The translations under genes were made by a program, and so were the position numbers. From assembly GCF_000381925.1 (NCBI RefSeq), contig NZ_KB907307.1:4712001-4776000 (forward strand): 64,000 nt of DNA. The letters are read 5' to 3'. Of the stretch, positions 33,596-43,076 are shown piece by piece (position 1 is the stretch's first letter; each line of letters begins with the position of its first letter). The stretch is from Nocardia sp. BMG111209 (GTDB lineage: Bacteria > Actinomycetota > Actinomycetes > Mycobacteriales > Mycobacteriaceae). Below the pieces are notes generated by a model, which made no database searches, was not told the origin of the DNA, and saw only the letters and a program-made list of their open reading frames with translations.

Positions 33596-34819
33596 ATGAG
33601 TCTCGATGCGAGTGGCGGCCACGAGCCTTCGAAATCGGAGCAGGACCGGCTACGTGTGGCGATGATGACTCGGGAATATCCGCCGGAGGTGTACGGCGGC
33701 GCCGGCGTCCACGTGACCGAATTGGTGGCGAAGCTGCGCCCGCTGTGTGACGTGACCGTCCACTGCATGGGCGTACCCCGCCCGGACGCGGTGGTGCACG
33801 AGGCGGATCCCATGCTGTACGCGGCGAATTCGGCGCTGCAGATGATGTCCGCACAACTGCGGATGGCCGATGCGGCCGACGGTACCGACGTGGTGCATTC
33901 GCACACCTGGTACACGGGCCTGGCCGGACATCTGGCCGCGACCCTGTACGGCGTCCCGCATGTGCTCACCGCGCACTCCCTGGAACCCCGGCGGCCGTGG
34001 AAGGCCGAACAACTCGGCGGCGGCTACCGGCTGTCGTCGTGGTCCGAGCGCAACGCGATGGAGTACGCCGACGCCGTGATCGCGGTCAGCGACGGGATGC
34101 GCCGCGATGTACTCGAGGCGTATCCGACCGTCGACCCGGCCCGAGTGCACGTGGTGCACAACGGGATCGATCCGCAGGCCTGGCATCCGGGTGCGGCGGC
34201 CGACGGCACCCGCAACATCCTGACCGAACTCGGGGTCGACACCGATCGCCCGATCGTGGCGTTCGTCGGCCGGATCACCCGGCAGAAGGGCGTCTCCCAT
34301 CTGCTCGCGGCGGCCGCCGAATTCGATCCCGCGGCGCAGCTCGTCCTGTGCGCCGGCGCCCCCGACACGCCGCAGCTGGAGGCGGAGGTGGTGTCGGCGG
34401 TGGCGCGGTTGTCGGAGACCCGCGGGGGCGTGTTCTGGGTCCGCCAGATGCTGCCGACCGAACAGGTCCGTCAGATCCTCGCCGCCGCCACGGTTTTCGT
34501 CTGTCCCTCGGTCTACGAACCGCTGGGCATCGTGAATCTGGAGGCGATGGCCTGCGGCACCGCCGTGGTGGCCTCCGATGTCGGCGGCATTCCGGAGGTC
34601 GTCGCCGACGGCCGCACCGGCCGCCTGGTGCACTACGACAGCGCCCACCAGGCGGATTTCGAGCACGATCTGGCCGCCGCGGTCAACGCCGTCGTCGCCG
34701 ATCCGGCCCGCGCCGCCGCGATGGGGACCGACGGCCGTACCCGGGTGGTCACCGAATTCGATTGGGCGCGTATCGCGGACCAGACCCTCGGTCTGTACGA
34801 ACAACTCCGCAAGAGCTGA
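33596..34819 (+). CDS. glgM: alpha-maltose-1-phosphate synthase / glycogen synthase, GT4 (GlgM/GlgA)
   Basis: 407 residues, actinobacterial GT4 type. MMTREYPPEVYGGAGVHVTEL near residue 22 is the usual opening; other signatures are HSHTWYTGLAGHL, FVGRITRQKGVSHLL and VYEPLGIVNLEAMACGTAVVASDVGGIPEVV containing the E-x7-E motif. Mycobacterial homologues transfer glucose from ADP-glucose to glucose-1-phosphate. The ATG at 33596 is taken; a start nearer MMTREYPP is possible. Paired with divergent glgC. Confidence 0.93.
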   Translation: MSLDASGGHEPSKSEQDRLRVAMMTREYPPEVYGGAGVHVTELVAKLRPLCDVTVHCMGVPRPDAVVHEADPMLYAANSALQMMSAQLRMADAADGTDVVHSHTWYTGLAGHLAATLYGVPHVLTAHSLEPRRPWKAEQLGGGYRLSSWSERNAMEYADAVIAVSDGMRRDVLEAYPTVDPARVHVVHNGIDPQAWHPGAAADGTRNILTELGVDTDRPIVAFVGRITRQKGVSHLLAAAAEFDPAAQLVLCAGAPDTPQLEAEVVSAVARLSETRGGVFWVRQMLPTEQVRQILAAATVFVCPSVYEPLGIVNLEAMACGTAVVASDVGGIPEVVADGRTGRLVHYDSAHQADFEHDLAAAVNAVVADPARAAAMGTDGRTRVVTEFDWARIADQTLGLYEQLRKS

Positions 34820-34838
34820 CGGGGCGCCCGGGTCCGGC

Positions 34839-35855
34839 TCAGCGGACGCGGTACCGGGCGACGGTGACCGAGGCGGTGACCGCGAGCTGCTCGGGCAGGG
34901 CGGCCAGGCGCTCGGTGCGGCCGGCGGCGGCGTGGTGGGCCGACGGTCCCATGGCGGAAACATGCGCAATGTCGGTGTGACCGAGCATCATCGGGTACTC
35001 CACCACCGTGCGGTCGAGCGGAGCGAAGCGGGCGGACAGTGCCTCGGCGAGGCGGCTGTCCTTGTCCGCGTCGACGGTGATCATGCCCAGCGGGCCGATC
35101 AGTTCGCCCAGATGCCGAGCGGTCGGGGTGACCACCACGAACGTCCCGCCGGGGGCGAGGACCCGGGCGACCTCGTCCGGATTGCGCGGCGCGAACACCG
35201 ACAGCACATGGCTCAGCGCCGCGTCGCGGATCGGCAGTCCGCGCCAGGCGTCGGCCAGGACCGAGGCCGCGCGCGGGTGCGCGCGGGCGGCGCGGCGGGC
35301 GGCGAATTTGGAAACGTCGAGGGCGATGCCGTGAGCGCCGGGCACCGTGTCGAGTACCGCCGCGAGGTAGTAGCCGGTCCCGGAACCGAGTTCGAGTATC
35401 GCGGATTCGTCCCCCGCCGCCCCGGCGACGGCCCGTGCGACCGCCGCCGAAATTGGGGCGAAATGTCCGCTTCCCTGAAATGCGGCACGTGCGGTGAGCA
35501 TATCGGCGGAATCGCCGATCATCTTGGTCGAAGCACCGGTCAACAGACTGACGTAGCCCTGTTTCGCGATATCGAAGCTGTGCCCATTCGGGCAGCGCAG
35601 GCAACGATCCAGCTCGGTAATAGGCGCGGCGCATTCGGGACACGCCAACAATTGGACGGCCGTACCGAATCGGGATACGGCCGCACCGGGTGCGGACCCG
35701 GCCCCACTGTCGCGGGATTCGGCCCCGCCGGCGTGGGATTCGGCTGCGCCGGGCCGGGGCGCGGCCGTCTCCGATCGGGAAGTGACCGTGCCCGGGACGG
35801 GCACGGCCTCCGGTGGTTCCCGGCGAGGTTTCCGGGGCCCGCGAGACTCACGCAC
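34839..35855 (-). CDS. RlmA/TlrB-like 23S rRNA guanine-N1 methyltransferase
   Basis: Up to 338 residues. Around residue 70 a zinc site reads LLACPECAAPITELDRCLRC followed by PNGH, then DIAKQGYVSLL, the RlmA opening. The SAM domain has ILELGSGTGYYLAAVLD and an ALDVSKFAARRAAR segment. Members methylate G745 or G748 of 23S rRNA; the TlrB branch gives macrolide resistance. The first 60 residues are Pro/Ala/Ser-rich and not conserved, so the true start may be internal near 35660. Confidence 0.83.
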   Translation of the reverse strand: MRESRGPRKPRREPPEAVPVPGTVTSRSETAAPRPGAAESHAGGAESRDSGAGSAPGAAVSRFGTAVQLLACPECAAPITELDRCLRCPNGHSFDIAKQGYVSLLTGASTKMIGDSADMLTARAAFQGSGHFAPISAAVARAVAGAAGDESAILELGSGTGYYLAAVLDTVPGAHGIALDVSKFAARRAARAHPRAASVLADAWRGLPIRDAALSHVLSVFAPRNPDEVARVLAPGGTFVVVTPTARHLGELIGPLGMITVDADKDSRLAEALSARFAPLDRTVVEYPMMLGHTDIAHVSAMGPSAHHAAAGRTERLAALPEQLAVTASVTVARYRVR

Positions 35856-35897
35856 GACGCCACCGGGCCCCGTGTGCGCGCGTGCGATACGTTCCGA

Positions 35898-36065
35898 CTA
35901 GCTGGTGACTTCGGTGAGCTCTTTGCCGAGGGCCGCGGCCTCTTCCGGCGTGAGCTCGACGACCAGACGCCCGCCACCCTCGAGTGGAACCCGCATGACG
36001 ATTCCACGCCCTTCCTTGGTTGCCTCGAGGGGACCGTCCCCGGTGCGGGGCTTCATGGCCGCCAT
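35898..36065 (-). CDS. DUF3117 microprotein
   Basis: 55 residues, too short for most gene finders: it opens MAAMKPRTGDGPLEATKEGR, then MRVPLEGGGRLVVELTPEEA and ends KELTEVTS. This is the highly conserved actinobacterial DUF3117 protein, ortholog of mycobacterial Rv1211, found as here between glgM and tag. GGAGG lies about 11 nt before the ATG. Function unknown. Confidence 0.9.
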   Translation of the reverse strand: MAAMKPRTGDGPLEATKEGRGIVMRVPLEGGGRLVVELTPEEAAALGKELTEVTS

Positions 36066-36247
36066 CCTCTGCTCCCTCCAGATCCGCGCGGTCTGCTGCG
36101 CACTTTCTTGGAACTCGTGTTGTCACCAACAGGCAGCCGTTCCGGGACGCGACAGGCCGCGGCCGGAGGGCTACACCACGCCCATTCTTCCTTATCACGG
36201 AACTGGGCGGGTAGCTGAGCTCGAAAACGGACCGCCGCGGCGCGTGT

Positions 36248-36820
36248 TCACGCGTGCGCCTCGACCCAGCAATCAACCAGATGATCGTCGACCATTCCGG
36301 TGGCCTGCATCAGCGCATAGGCCGTGGTGGGACCGACGAAACGGAATCCGCGTTTTTTGAGTTCCTTTGCCAGAGCGGTGGATTCGGGTGTGACGGCGGG
36401 CACGTCGGTGAGGGTGCGCGGACGCGGGCGCGCCGGCGGGGCGAAGGACCAGAGCAGCTGATCGAGGCCACCGTCGACCTCCCGCGCGACCCGGGCATTG
36501 GCGATACAGGCCGCGATTTTGGCGCGATTGCGCACGATGCCGGAGTCGGTCAGCAACCGTTGCGCGTCGGCCTCGCCGAACTCGGCCACCCGATCGATGG
36601 CGAATCCGGCGAACGCGGCCCGGAAGGCCGGGCGTTTCCGCAGGATGGTGATCCAGGACAGCCCCGACTGGAAGGCTTCCAGGCACATGCGTTCGAACAA
36701 CGCGTCGTCACCGTGCAGCGGGCGGCCCCATTCCGTGTCGTGATAGTCGAGGTACAGCTGGGACGACCGAGACCAGCCGCACCGGATCCGATCGTCGGCC
36801 GGTACCGGCTCGCCGCTCAC
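36248..36820 (-). CDS. tag: DNA-3-methyladenine glycosylase I
   Basis: 190 residues. Removes N3-methyladenine from alkylated DNA. Family residues: CGWSRSSQLYLDYHDTEWGRP at the N-terminus (zinc Cys and the Trp of the base pocket), LFERMCLEAFQSGLSWITIL, GIVRNRAKI and GFRFVGPTTAYALMQATGMVDDH containing the metal-binding His. GTG start overlaps the stop of the upstream gene by 4 nt (GTGA). Confidence 0.93.
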   Translation of the reverse strand: MSGEPVPADDRIRCGWSRSSQLYLDYHDTEWGRPLHGDDALFERMCLEAFQSGLSWITILRKRPAFRAAFAGFAIDRVAEFGEADAQRLLTDSGIVRNRAKIAACIANARVAREVDGGLDQLLWSFAPPARPRPRTLTDVPAVTPESTALAKELKKRGFRFVGPTTAYALMQATGMVDDHLVDCWVEAHA

Positions 36821-37206
36821 GACCGGCTCCCCGGCTGTGATTCGGCGGCCGCCGATTCCGGGTCGGCCGTCGGGTCGGCCGGCTCGGAATCGGGATCGAT
36901 ACCGAAGACGGAGCGCAGTTGCTCACCGCGGGCGTGGGCGAGCTGCATCTCCAGCTCGTCGATGCGGGCGGCGAGACGGGCCAGCGCCCAGTCGACCTCA
37001 CCGGCCTTGTATCCCCGTAGGACCTGCTGGAAGCGCAGTGCCCGCACATCGGCCCCGCTGATACTCGCCGCGGGCAGCACCGTCGCGGTGGTGCCCTCCG
37101 GCAGCGGGCCCAGCTCCTCCCCCCGGCCGAAGAGCACACTCGCCACCAGGAACAGCAGTGCGGCCACCAGACCGACGATCAGCACGTACAACAGCAGCGT
37201 GAGCAT
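36817..37206 (-). CDS. membrane-anchored DivIVA-like protein
   Basis: 129 residues. An N-terminal helix (LLLYVLIVGLVAALLFLVASVLF) anchors it. Next comes a DivIVA-type short motif (FQQVLRGYKAGEVDWALARLAARIDELEMQLAHA) with a predicted coiled coil, and an Asp/Pro/Ala-rich tail. Corresponds in position to mycobacterial Rv1209. Probably recruited to curved membrane or septum, by family analogy. The ATG at 37206 lies 7 nt after a TATCCT -10. Confidence 0.75.
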   Translation of the reverse strand: MLTLLLYVLIVGLVAALLFLVASVLFGRGEELGPLPEGTTATVLPAASISGADVRALRFQQVLRGYKAGEVDWALARLAARIDELEMQLAHARGEQLRSVFGIDPDSEPADPTADPESAAAESQPGSRS

Positions 37207-37213
37207 AGGGTCG

Positions 37214-37219
37214 AGGATA
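37214..37219 (-). promoter_or_regulatory. -10 element, leaderless start of DivIVA-like gene
   Basis: TATCCT on the minus strand, 7 nt before the ATG at 37206. Confidence 0.5.
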
Positions 37220-37305
37220 GGGGGCGGCCCCGACACGAACGGAGCTGCCGGGGGTGCCGGGGCCGGGCGGCGCCGGCGAGATCCGCCGCCCGGGGACCGG
37301 ATTCC

Positions 37306-37494
37306 TCATCTCTCTCCGGTCCGCCGGAAGCAGTAGGCCGACGCCGCCAGATACTGCCGGCACCCACCGCCGTGACCCGCGTGCACGGTCAGGATGAACC
37401 GGGCCCGGTCGTAGGTGAGATCCAGCGGTTCGTGGTTGCAGTCGCGGCTCGACATCAACCAAAGATCCCGGGCATCCGAAGATGGCGCATACAT
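37306..37494 (-). CDS. small Cys-containing protein of unknown function
   Basis: 62 residues: MYAPSSDARDLWLMSSRDCN at the start, a centre with YDRARFILTVHAGHGGGC, and QYLAASAYCFRRTGER at the end. Three Cys residues and several His could bind a metal or form a disulphide. GGAGGT sits 7 nt before the ATG, one of the best ribosome sites in the window, which argues that the frame is real. Divergent from the XRE/TPR regulator, in the manner of small proteins controlled by such regulators. No family recognised. Confidence 0.6.
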   Translation of the reverse strand: MYAPSSDARDLWLMSSRDCNHEPLDLTYDRARFILTVHAGHGGGCRQYLAASAYCFRRTGER

Positions 37495-37799
37495 GGGTGT
37501 ACCTCCAACTGGCTAGTGCACCCGGCGCCGGAAACGTGCGCCGCGGTGGTCGAGCAACCCCTCGACTCTGAAGCGGGGGCGAACTCCACCACCGGGATCG
37601 CCGGCTCACGGTTTCACCGCCACGGCTGCGAAGGATTTGTGGCCTCGACGCCGGATGCACGTTCAACTTTCGTCGCATCGGCCCGCTCGCGAAATCGCGC
37701 TCCGTTGGCGTTGGTGTTGGCCTACTGTTGGTGTATCAAGCTCGGTAACATCGTGTTAACAAGAACACGCGGCACAGCGCAGACAACAGAAGGCTCACA
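37495..37799. other. 305-bp divergent intergenic region with an operator-like repeat
   Basis: No gene seen. The right-hand part (37700-37790) is A+T-richer and holds a TAACAT -10 candidate (37746-37751) and an inverted repeat; the left part holds the ribosome site of the small Cys protein. Confidence 0.55.
37752..37769. promoter_or_regulatory. inverted repeat CGTGTT-N6-AACACG
   Basis: Perfect 6-bp arms (37752-37757, 37764-37769) directly after the TAACAT -10 candidate and 31 bp before the regulator ATG. The position suits an autorepression operator. Confidence 0.45.
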
Positions 37800-39116
37800 A
37801 TGGTGTTGGGTCGGCCGTGGACCGGCTTCGAAGCGGTGGCACTGCAGGAGGCGATGCGGAAATCCGTCCGGGATTTCGCCGCGCATCTGGGTGTCGAGAT
37901 GACCACGGTGGCCAATTGGCGCGCCGGACTGGCGGCGGTGACCCCGCGCCCGCTCACCCAGGAACTCCTCGACACCCTGCTGGTACAGGTCGGCGCCGAG
38001 GTGCGGGAACGGTTCGAACAGATTCTCGCCGAGGGCGAATCCGCATTGCGCTCCCGGCGCCTGCCGGTCCGGCGCGGCGCCGCGGCCGGCGACACCCGGA
38101 CCGCCGCGGATCCGGCCGACCGGACCGCGCCACGCGCGGAGACACCGCAGACGGCCGCCGCCGACGGCTCGGCAACCGGTACCGACGAACTGATCGCGGT
38201 CGAGCTGGCCCGCCGCACCGTCGCCTCCGATGTCGGTTCCGGCACGGTGGAGCGGCTGGAATGGGCGGTCGACGACCTCTCCTCGGCCTACGCCACCACC
38301 TCCCCCGCCCTGTTGCTGCAGCGGCTGCGCGAATACCTGCGCTACACGACCATGCTGATGGACTCCCGCAAGACCCTCGACGAACATCGCCGGCTGGTGG
38401 TGGCCGGCGGCTGGCTCGCGCTGCTGGCCGCCACCTGCCACGTCGACCTCGGGCAGCAGTCCACCGCCTCGGTATATCTGAGCACCGCCGACGAACTCGG
38501 CGATCAGGGCGGGCAACCGGAGATCCGGGCCTGGTGCCTGGAGACCCAGGCCTGGGAGGTCCTGGTCCAGGGCGATTTCAGCCGGGCGGTGGAGTTGTCG
38601 CGGCAGGCGCAGGCGTGCGCGCCGCGCGGCAGTTCGGTGTACATCCAGGCCACCGCGCAGGAGGGCCGGGCGCTGTCGCGCCTGCAGGACCGCACGGGCA
38701 CCTACGACGCCCTGCGCCGGTTGTCGCGGCTGGTGTCCGCACTGCCGCAGCCCGACCGGCCCGAACACCACTTCCGTTACGACCCGGCCAAATTCGACTC
38801 GTATGTGGCCACCACCCTGGCCTGGCTCGGTGACAGCGCCGCGGAATTCCATGCCCGCCAGACCCTGGACCGGCTACAGGCCACCCCCGCCTCGAAACCG
38901 CGCCGGCTCGCCTCGGCCCAACTGGATCTGGGGCTGGCGCTGGTGAAGGTCGGCAAGCCGGAGGAGGCCGTGGAACTCGCGATGACCGCGGTGAATTCGG
39001 GCCGGCTGGTGCCGTCGAACTTCTGGCGGGTGGACGAGGTGCTCTCCGCGGCCGAGGAATTGGGCGCGGACGGCGTCCCGGCGGTGCGCGAGGCGTTCGC
39101 CTCCCACTACGGCTGA
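37800..39116 (+). CDS. XRE-type regulator with TPR-like domain
   Basis: 438 residues. Residues 10-60 form a helix-turn-helix (LQEAMRKSVRDFAAHLGVEM then TTVANWRAG). An Ala/Pro/Thr-rich linker follows at about 85-125. From about 140 the chain is a series of alpha-helical repeats (AWCLETQAWEVLVQGDFSRAV, LGLALVKVGKPEEAVELA) of the kind found in actinobacterial signal-peptide- or metabolite-responsive regulators. Length and layout match the many XRE-TPR regulators of Streptomyces and Nocardia. Targets unknown; the divergent small Cys protein is the first candidate. Confidence 0.8.
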   Translation: MVLGRPWTGFEAVALQEAMRKSVRDFAAHLGVEMTTVANWRAGLAAVTPRPLTQELLDTLLVQVGAEVRERFEQILAEGESALRSRRLPVRRGAAAGDTRTAADPADRTAPRAETPQTAAADGSATGTDELIAVELARRTVASDVGSGTVERLEWAVDDLSSAYATTSPALLLQRLREYLRYTTMLMDSRKTLDEHRRLVVAGGWLALLAATCHVDLGQQSTASVYLSTADELGDQGGQPEIRAWCLETQAWEVLVQGDFSRAVELSRQAQACAPRGSSVYIQATAQEGRALSRLQDRTGTYDALRRLSRLVSALPQPDRPEHHFRYDPAKFDSYVATTLAWLGDSAAEFHARQTLDRLQATPASKPRRLASAQLDLGLALVKVGKPEEAVELAMTAVNSGRLVPSNFWRVDEVLSAAEELGADGVPAVREAFASHYG

Positions 39117-39322
39117 ACGGCCGGCGCCACCGTGGTGGCCGTGCAGAACGGATAGCAGGAGCCGGGCGTGGTGGGCACCGAACCGGGCGGATCGTGGAAC
39201 TTGCTGCCACTGACCAGCAACATGACCAGCAGGGCCAGGAACACCACGAAACCGAAGGCGACCACCGCGAGGGTCCACCATCCGGACGGGAGCACCTCGT
39301 AGAAGACCTCGGATTCGTCCAC
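39107..39322 (-). CDS. small membrane protein with GSCYPFCT motif (copy 1)
   Basis: 71 residues. A short acidic N-terminus, one hydrophobic helix (WTLAVVAFGFVVFLALLVMLL), then VSGSKFHDPPGSVPTTPGSC ending in the two-Cys motif SCYPFCT and a short tail. GTG start directly after GGAGGATCG. It shares the helix sequence, VSGxxFH and GSCYPFCT with the gene at 39453-39659, so the two are tandem paralogues. The Cys pair faces outside if the N-terminus is inside. The 3' end overlaps the XRE/TPR gene by 10 bp. Confidence 0.68.
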   Translation of the reverse strand: MDESEVFYEVLPSGWWTLAVVAFGFVVFLALLVMLLVSGSKFHDPPGSVPTTPGSCYPFCTATTVAPAVQP

Positions 39323-39452
39323 CGATCCTCCAGTGCGCTCGAGTCACTCGTCACACCCATGATATCGGCTCGGGGTGCAGGTCACGAGCCGGATGCGACC
39401 GAATACCCACTGCCGCAACATCGTAACGCGGCGGCAACGGCACCGTACCGGC

Positions 39453-39659
39453 TCAGAAACCCGGCGGCGGCGGTTCCTGGGTGATCGTGCAGAAGGGGTA
39501 GCAGGACCCCTTCGGGATGGGATGTTCGTGAAAGTTGGCGCCACTGACCAGCAACAGCACCAGCAGCGCCACGAACAGGGCCGCCCCGATCACGACTGCC
39601 GCGAGTACCAGCCAGCCCCGAGGGGCCACCTCGACGAGAATCTCCCGCTGGAAAACCAC
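39453..39659 (-). CDS. small membrane protein with GSCYPFCT motif (copy 2)
   Basis: 68 residues. N-terminus VVFQREILVEVAPRGW, a hydrophobic helix (LVLAAVVIGAALFVALLVLL), then VSGANFHEHPIPKGSCYPFC and a Pro-rich end. The start is GTG at 39659 after GGGAGG; the frame is open to 39674. Paralogue of the gene 130 bp away. No known family; the SCYPFCT pair could be a disulphide or a lipid or metal site. Confidence 0.68.
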   Translation of the reverse strand: MVFQREILVEVAPRGWLVLAAVVIGAALFVALLVLLLVSGANFHEHPIPKGSCYPFCTITQEPPPPGF

Positions 39660-39788
39660 GACGCCTCCCCACACCGGACTGTGCCGAACAGACTACGCCC
39701 CAATGATATCCGGGTTCGCCGACATGTGCCGCCGGCATCGTGGCGACGGCCACGATGCCGGCGGCGCCGGGATCGGCCCGGCCGCGGT

Positions 39789-41444
39789 TCAGCTCAGATC
39801 GCGGCGGCGGAAACCGAACAGCCCCACCGCCGTCAGCGCGGCGGCCAGCAGGATCAGCACCACCACCGGCGTCGCGGTGAACGATTCGGACGGCAGCTTC
39901 GGCAGGTGGCCGTACGGATCGAGATCCAGAAGCCATTGCGGCACACCGGAGATCGAGCCGAGCAGATACAGCGCGATACCCGCGGTGAACACCCCCCAGG
40001 CGGCCGGCGCCCACCGCGGCGCCACCCCGAACAGCAGCACCGTGGCCCCGGTGAACAACCACACGGCCGGCAGTTGCACCAGCGCGGCCGCCACCACACC
40101 GGGCAGTTTGCCGCCGATATCGCCCACGGCGGCGCCGTACAACGATCCGGCGAGCACCCCGGAGATCAGCAGGGCCAGCGCCGGTCCGGCGAAGGCGAAC
40201 ACCAGATGCGATGCGGCCCAGCGCATCCGGCCCACCGCACCGGTCAGCACCGATTCGGCGCGATCGCTGCTCTCCTCCGCGTTCAGGCGCAGGGCGGCCG
40301 AGATCGAGTACGCGGCGGCGCCCAGCCCGACCATGGTGAAGGCGATGGTCAGGAAGGCGTTCTCCAGCGCCTGACCGCCACCCATCCGGCTGATCACGTC
40401 GCTCACCGCCTTGCTGTTGCCCAGCTCGCCGCCGATACCGTGCACGACGCCGCCGATGAGCAGGCCGTACAGCGCCAGCGCGATCACCCACACCAGCAGC
40501 GTGCCGCGCTGCAACCGCCAGGCCAGCCCGAACGGACCGGCCAGCCCGGCGCCCGCCGCGGGTGCCCCGAGCCGCTCGGCGATCAGGCCGGCGCCCAGAT
40601 CGCGCCGCCGCAGCAGCGTGTACGCCACCGCGATCAGCGCCGCCGTGAGCGCGACGTGCAGCAACAGCACCCACCAGTGATCGCCGGCGTACGGGCGCAC
40701 CTGCAACGACCAGCCCTGCGGGGACAGCCAGACCAGCGGCGAGGTGGGACCGTCGGCCGCGCGGGCGTCGCCGACCGCGCGCAGGGTGTAGGCCACCGCC
40801 AGCACCGCGAACGCGTAGCCGCGCGCGGTCCGGGAGCCGGCGCTCAACTGGGCGGCCACCGCCGCGACGGCCGCGAACACGATGCCCGAGGCCGCCTCGG
40901 CCAGGCCGAAGGCCAGCGCGCCGTTGCCCGGCACTCCGGCCCCCGCGATACTCGCCGCCCCGATCAGCCCGGCCAGCAGCGCGCCGGTACAGGCGACGAT
41001 CAGCGCCGCGGTGAGGTTGGCCAAGCGGCCGACCCGCGTCGAGGCCAGCAGTTCCTCCCGGCCGGTCTCCTCCTCGGCCCGGGTGTGCCGGATGACGGTG
41101 AGGATGGTGGCGACCGCCAGCAGGGTGTGGAAGATCCCCGCCTTCCACACCCCGCAGGCGCCCAGATTGATCGCGTAGATCGGCCCGTACATGGCCAGTT
41201 GCGCCGGACTGGTGTTGACCGTGTGCGCGAACGAGGCCAGTTCGGCCGGACCGGAATAGACCTTGTCGATGCTCTTGATGTAGACGTTGCCCAGCGGCAG
41301 CGACAGCAGCAGCACCCACAGCGGCAGCACGATCCGGTCGCGGCGCAGATACAACCGCAGCAGTCGCCGGGTCCCGGCGAATTCCCCGGTGCCCCGGACG
41401 GATTCGGCGAACCCGCGAGGCGGGCGGGCGACGGCGGTGGTCAT
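39789..41444 (-). CDS. ABC exporter permease (Rv1217c/tetronasin type)
   Basis: 551 residues with about 12 hydrophobic helices in two halves, the layout of polyketide-antibiotic exporter permeases. It resembles mycobacterial Rv1217c, which with Rv1218c exports diverse drugs. The ATG overlaps the TGA of the ATPase gene (ATGA). Third gene of the tetR-ATPase-permease operon. Substrate unknown; family members export antibiotics or lipids. Confidence 0.88.
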   Translation of the reverse strand: MTTAVARPPRGFAESVRGTGEFAGTRRLLRLYLRRDRIVLPLWVLLLSLPLGNVYIKSIDKVYSGPAELASFAHTVNTSPAQLAMYGPIYAINLGACGVWKAGIFHTLLAVATILTVIRHTRAEEETGREELLASTRVGRLANLTAALIVACTGALLAGLIGAASIAGAGVPGNGALAFGLAEAASGIVFAAVAAVAAQLSAGSRTARGYAFAVLAVAYTLRAVGDARAADGPTSPLVWLSPQGWSLQVRPYAGDHWWVLLLHVALTAALIAVAYTLLRRRDLGAGLIAERLGAPAAGAGLAGPFGLAWRLQRGTLLVWVIALALYGLLIGGVVHGIGGELGNSKAVSDVISRMGGGQALENAFLTIAFTMVGLGAAAYSISAALRLNAEESSDRAESVLTGAVGRMRWAASHLVFAFAGPALALLISGVLAGSLYGAAVGDIGGKLPGVVAAALVQLPAVWLFTGATVLLFGVAPRWAPAAWGVFTAGIALYLLGSISGVPQWLLDLDPYGHLPKLPSESFTATPVVVLILLAAALTAVGLFGFRRRDLS

Positions 41445-42397
41445 TTCGCGGCCCCCGTCGTGGACGCGACGCCCGCGTGCGCGGCGTCGGCCGGCTGCGA
41501 TCCGTCCCCGTGGCCGTCGAGCGAATAGTGGCGCAGGAACAGCTCTTCCAGCGTCGGCGGCTGGCTGACCAGACTGCGGACACCGACGTCACCGAGCACC
41601 CGGATCAACTCGCCCAGATGTGCGCTGTCGACCTGGCAGTGCAGGGTGGCGCCGTCGACACTGAGATCGGTCACCCCCGCGATGCGGCCGAGATCGCCCG
41701 GGTCCCCGGTCAATTCGGCGGTGATCGAGGTGTGGCTGAGGTGCCGCATCTCCGCGAGGCTGCCGCTCTCCACGGTCCGCCCGGCCCGGATGATGGTGAC
41801 GCGATCGCACAGCGCCTCCACCTCGGAGAGGATGTGGCTGGACAGCAGCACCGTCACGCCGCGCTGGGCCGCGTCCCGCGCGCAGTCCCGGAAGACCTTC
41901 TCCATCAACGGATCCAGGCCCGAGGTGGGTTCGTCGAGCAGCAGCAACCGGGCATCGGAGGAGAACGCCGACACCAGCGCCACCTTCTGCCGGTTGCCCT
42001 TCGAATAGGTGCGGGCCTTCTTGCGCGGATCGAATTCGAAGCGCTCGATCAGCTCGGCGCGGCGGCCGGCGTCGAGGCCGCCGCGCATCCGGGCCAGCAG
42101 GTCGATGGTCTCGCCGCCGGACAGCGACGGCCAGAGCGTGACATCGCCGGGGACATAGGCGATGTCGCGATGCAGGGCGACGGCGTCGGTCCACGGGTCG
42201 CGGCCGAGGACCCGCACATCGCCGGAGGTCCTGGTGAGGATGCCGAGCAGGATGCGGAGGGTGGTCGATTTACCCGCCCCGTTGGGACCGAGGAAACCGT
42301 GCACCTCCCCGTCGGCGACCTCGAGGTCGAGCCCGTCGAGGGCGCGAACCGGTCCGAAATGCTTGTGCAGATCCCGGACCACGATTGCCGATGACAT
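41441..42397 (-). CDS. ABC exporter ATP-binding protein (Rv1218c type)
   Basis: 318 residues. Walker [12 protein letters not shown]-loop region [18 protein letters not shown], a signature region [15 protein letters not shown] (the canonical LSGGQ is degenerate), Walker [14 protein letters not shown] and switch His in [11 protein letters not shown]. The C-terminal 100 residues are the usual exporter regulatory domain. It follows tetR by 25 bp and overlaps the permease gene. Confidence 0.9.
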   Translation of the reverse strand: MSSAIVVRDLHKHFGPVRALDGLDLEVADGEVHGFLGPNGAGKSTTLRILLGILTRTSGDVRVLGRDPWTDAVALHRDIAYVPGDVTLWPSLSGGETIDLLARMRGGLDAGRRAELIERFEFDPRKKARTYSKGNRQKVALVSAFSSDARLLLLDEPTSGLDPLMEKVFRDCARDAAQRGVTVLLSSHILSEVEALCDRVTIIRAGRTVESGSLAEMRHLSHTSITAELTGDPGDLGRIAGVTDLSVDGATLHCQVDSAHLGELIRVLGDVGVRSLVSQPPTLEELFLRHYSLDGHGDGSQPADAAHAGVASTTGAAK

Positions 42398-42422
42398 CGT
42401 ATCTCCTTGTCAGAGAATGGTT

Positions 42423-43076
42423 TTACTGCTCACCGAGTACGGTGTCCAACATCATCGAATCGGTGAGCAGGCCGTTGGTGTAGATCTCGAGCGCGGGCAG
42501 CAACATGTGGTCGGCGTACTCGCGCAGGGCCGATCGGTAATCCAGCGGGCCGCCCTGCCGGGCCTCCAGCACCTGGAGGAACAGGAAGAACCCACCGCCG
42601 TTCTGGTAGGCCATGAAGCGCGCCGTGGCCTTCGGATCCCGCAGGGGTTTGAGGACCCCGGAGGCGATACCCGCCGCGAGATAGTCCTCGACGTCGGCGG
42701 TCATGTGCTCGAACATGTCGAGCATCAGGGCCCCGCCGGTGGCGAAACTGCGGCGCAGGTAGGCGAGGTACGGCGCGAAATCCTCGATCTCGGCCAGTGA
42801 CTGCAGCAACCCGTTGGGCGAGGGGCGCTGCATATATTCCAGCTTGGACTTGCGGATGACCTCGCGGACGTGGTCGTCGCACGCCTCGCGCAGGCCCTCC
42901 TTGGAGCCGAAGTGGTGATTGACCAGCCCCGGCGACACTCCGGCCGCGGTGGCGATGGCGCGCACCCCGACCCCGAAACCCTCGTCGCCGAAGACCGTGA
43001 TCGCCGCGTCCCGGATGCGGGCGCGGGTATTCAGTTCGTCGGCGGATCTTTCCGGTACGGCTGCTCCTTTGAACAC
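42423..43076 (-). CDS. TetR-family repressor of the exporter operon (Rv1219c type)
   Basis: 217 residues. The N-terminal helix-turn-helix reads IRDAAITVFGDEGFGVGVRA then IATAAGVSPGLVNHHFGSKE; the C-terminal part is helical with a drug-pocket-like aromatic patch (FMAYQNGGGFFLFLQ). The GTG at 43076 lies 6 nt after a TATACT -10, so the message should be leaderless. The start codon and the -10 are both inside a pair of repeated operator sequences, which implies tight autorepression. First gene of the operon. Confidence 0.9.
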   Translation of the reverse strand: MFKGAAVPERSADELNTRARIRDAAITVFGDEGFGVGVRAIATAAGVSPGLVNHHFGSKEGLREACDDHVREVIRKSKLEYMQRPSPNGLLQSLAEIEDFAPYLAYLRRSFATGGALMLDMFEHMTADVEDYLAAGIASGVLKPLRDPKATARFMAYQNGGGFFLFLQVLEARQGGPLDYRSALREYADHMLLPALEIYTNGLLTDSMMLDTVLGEQ

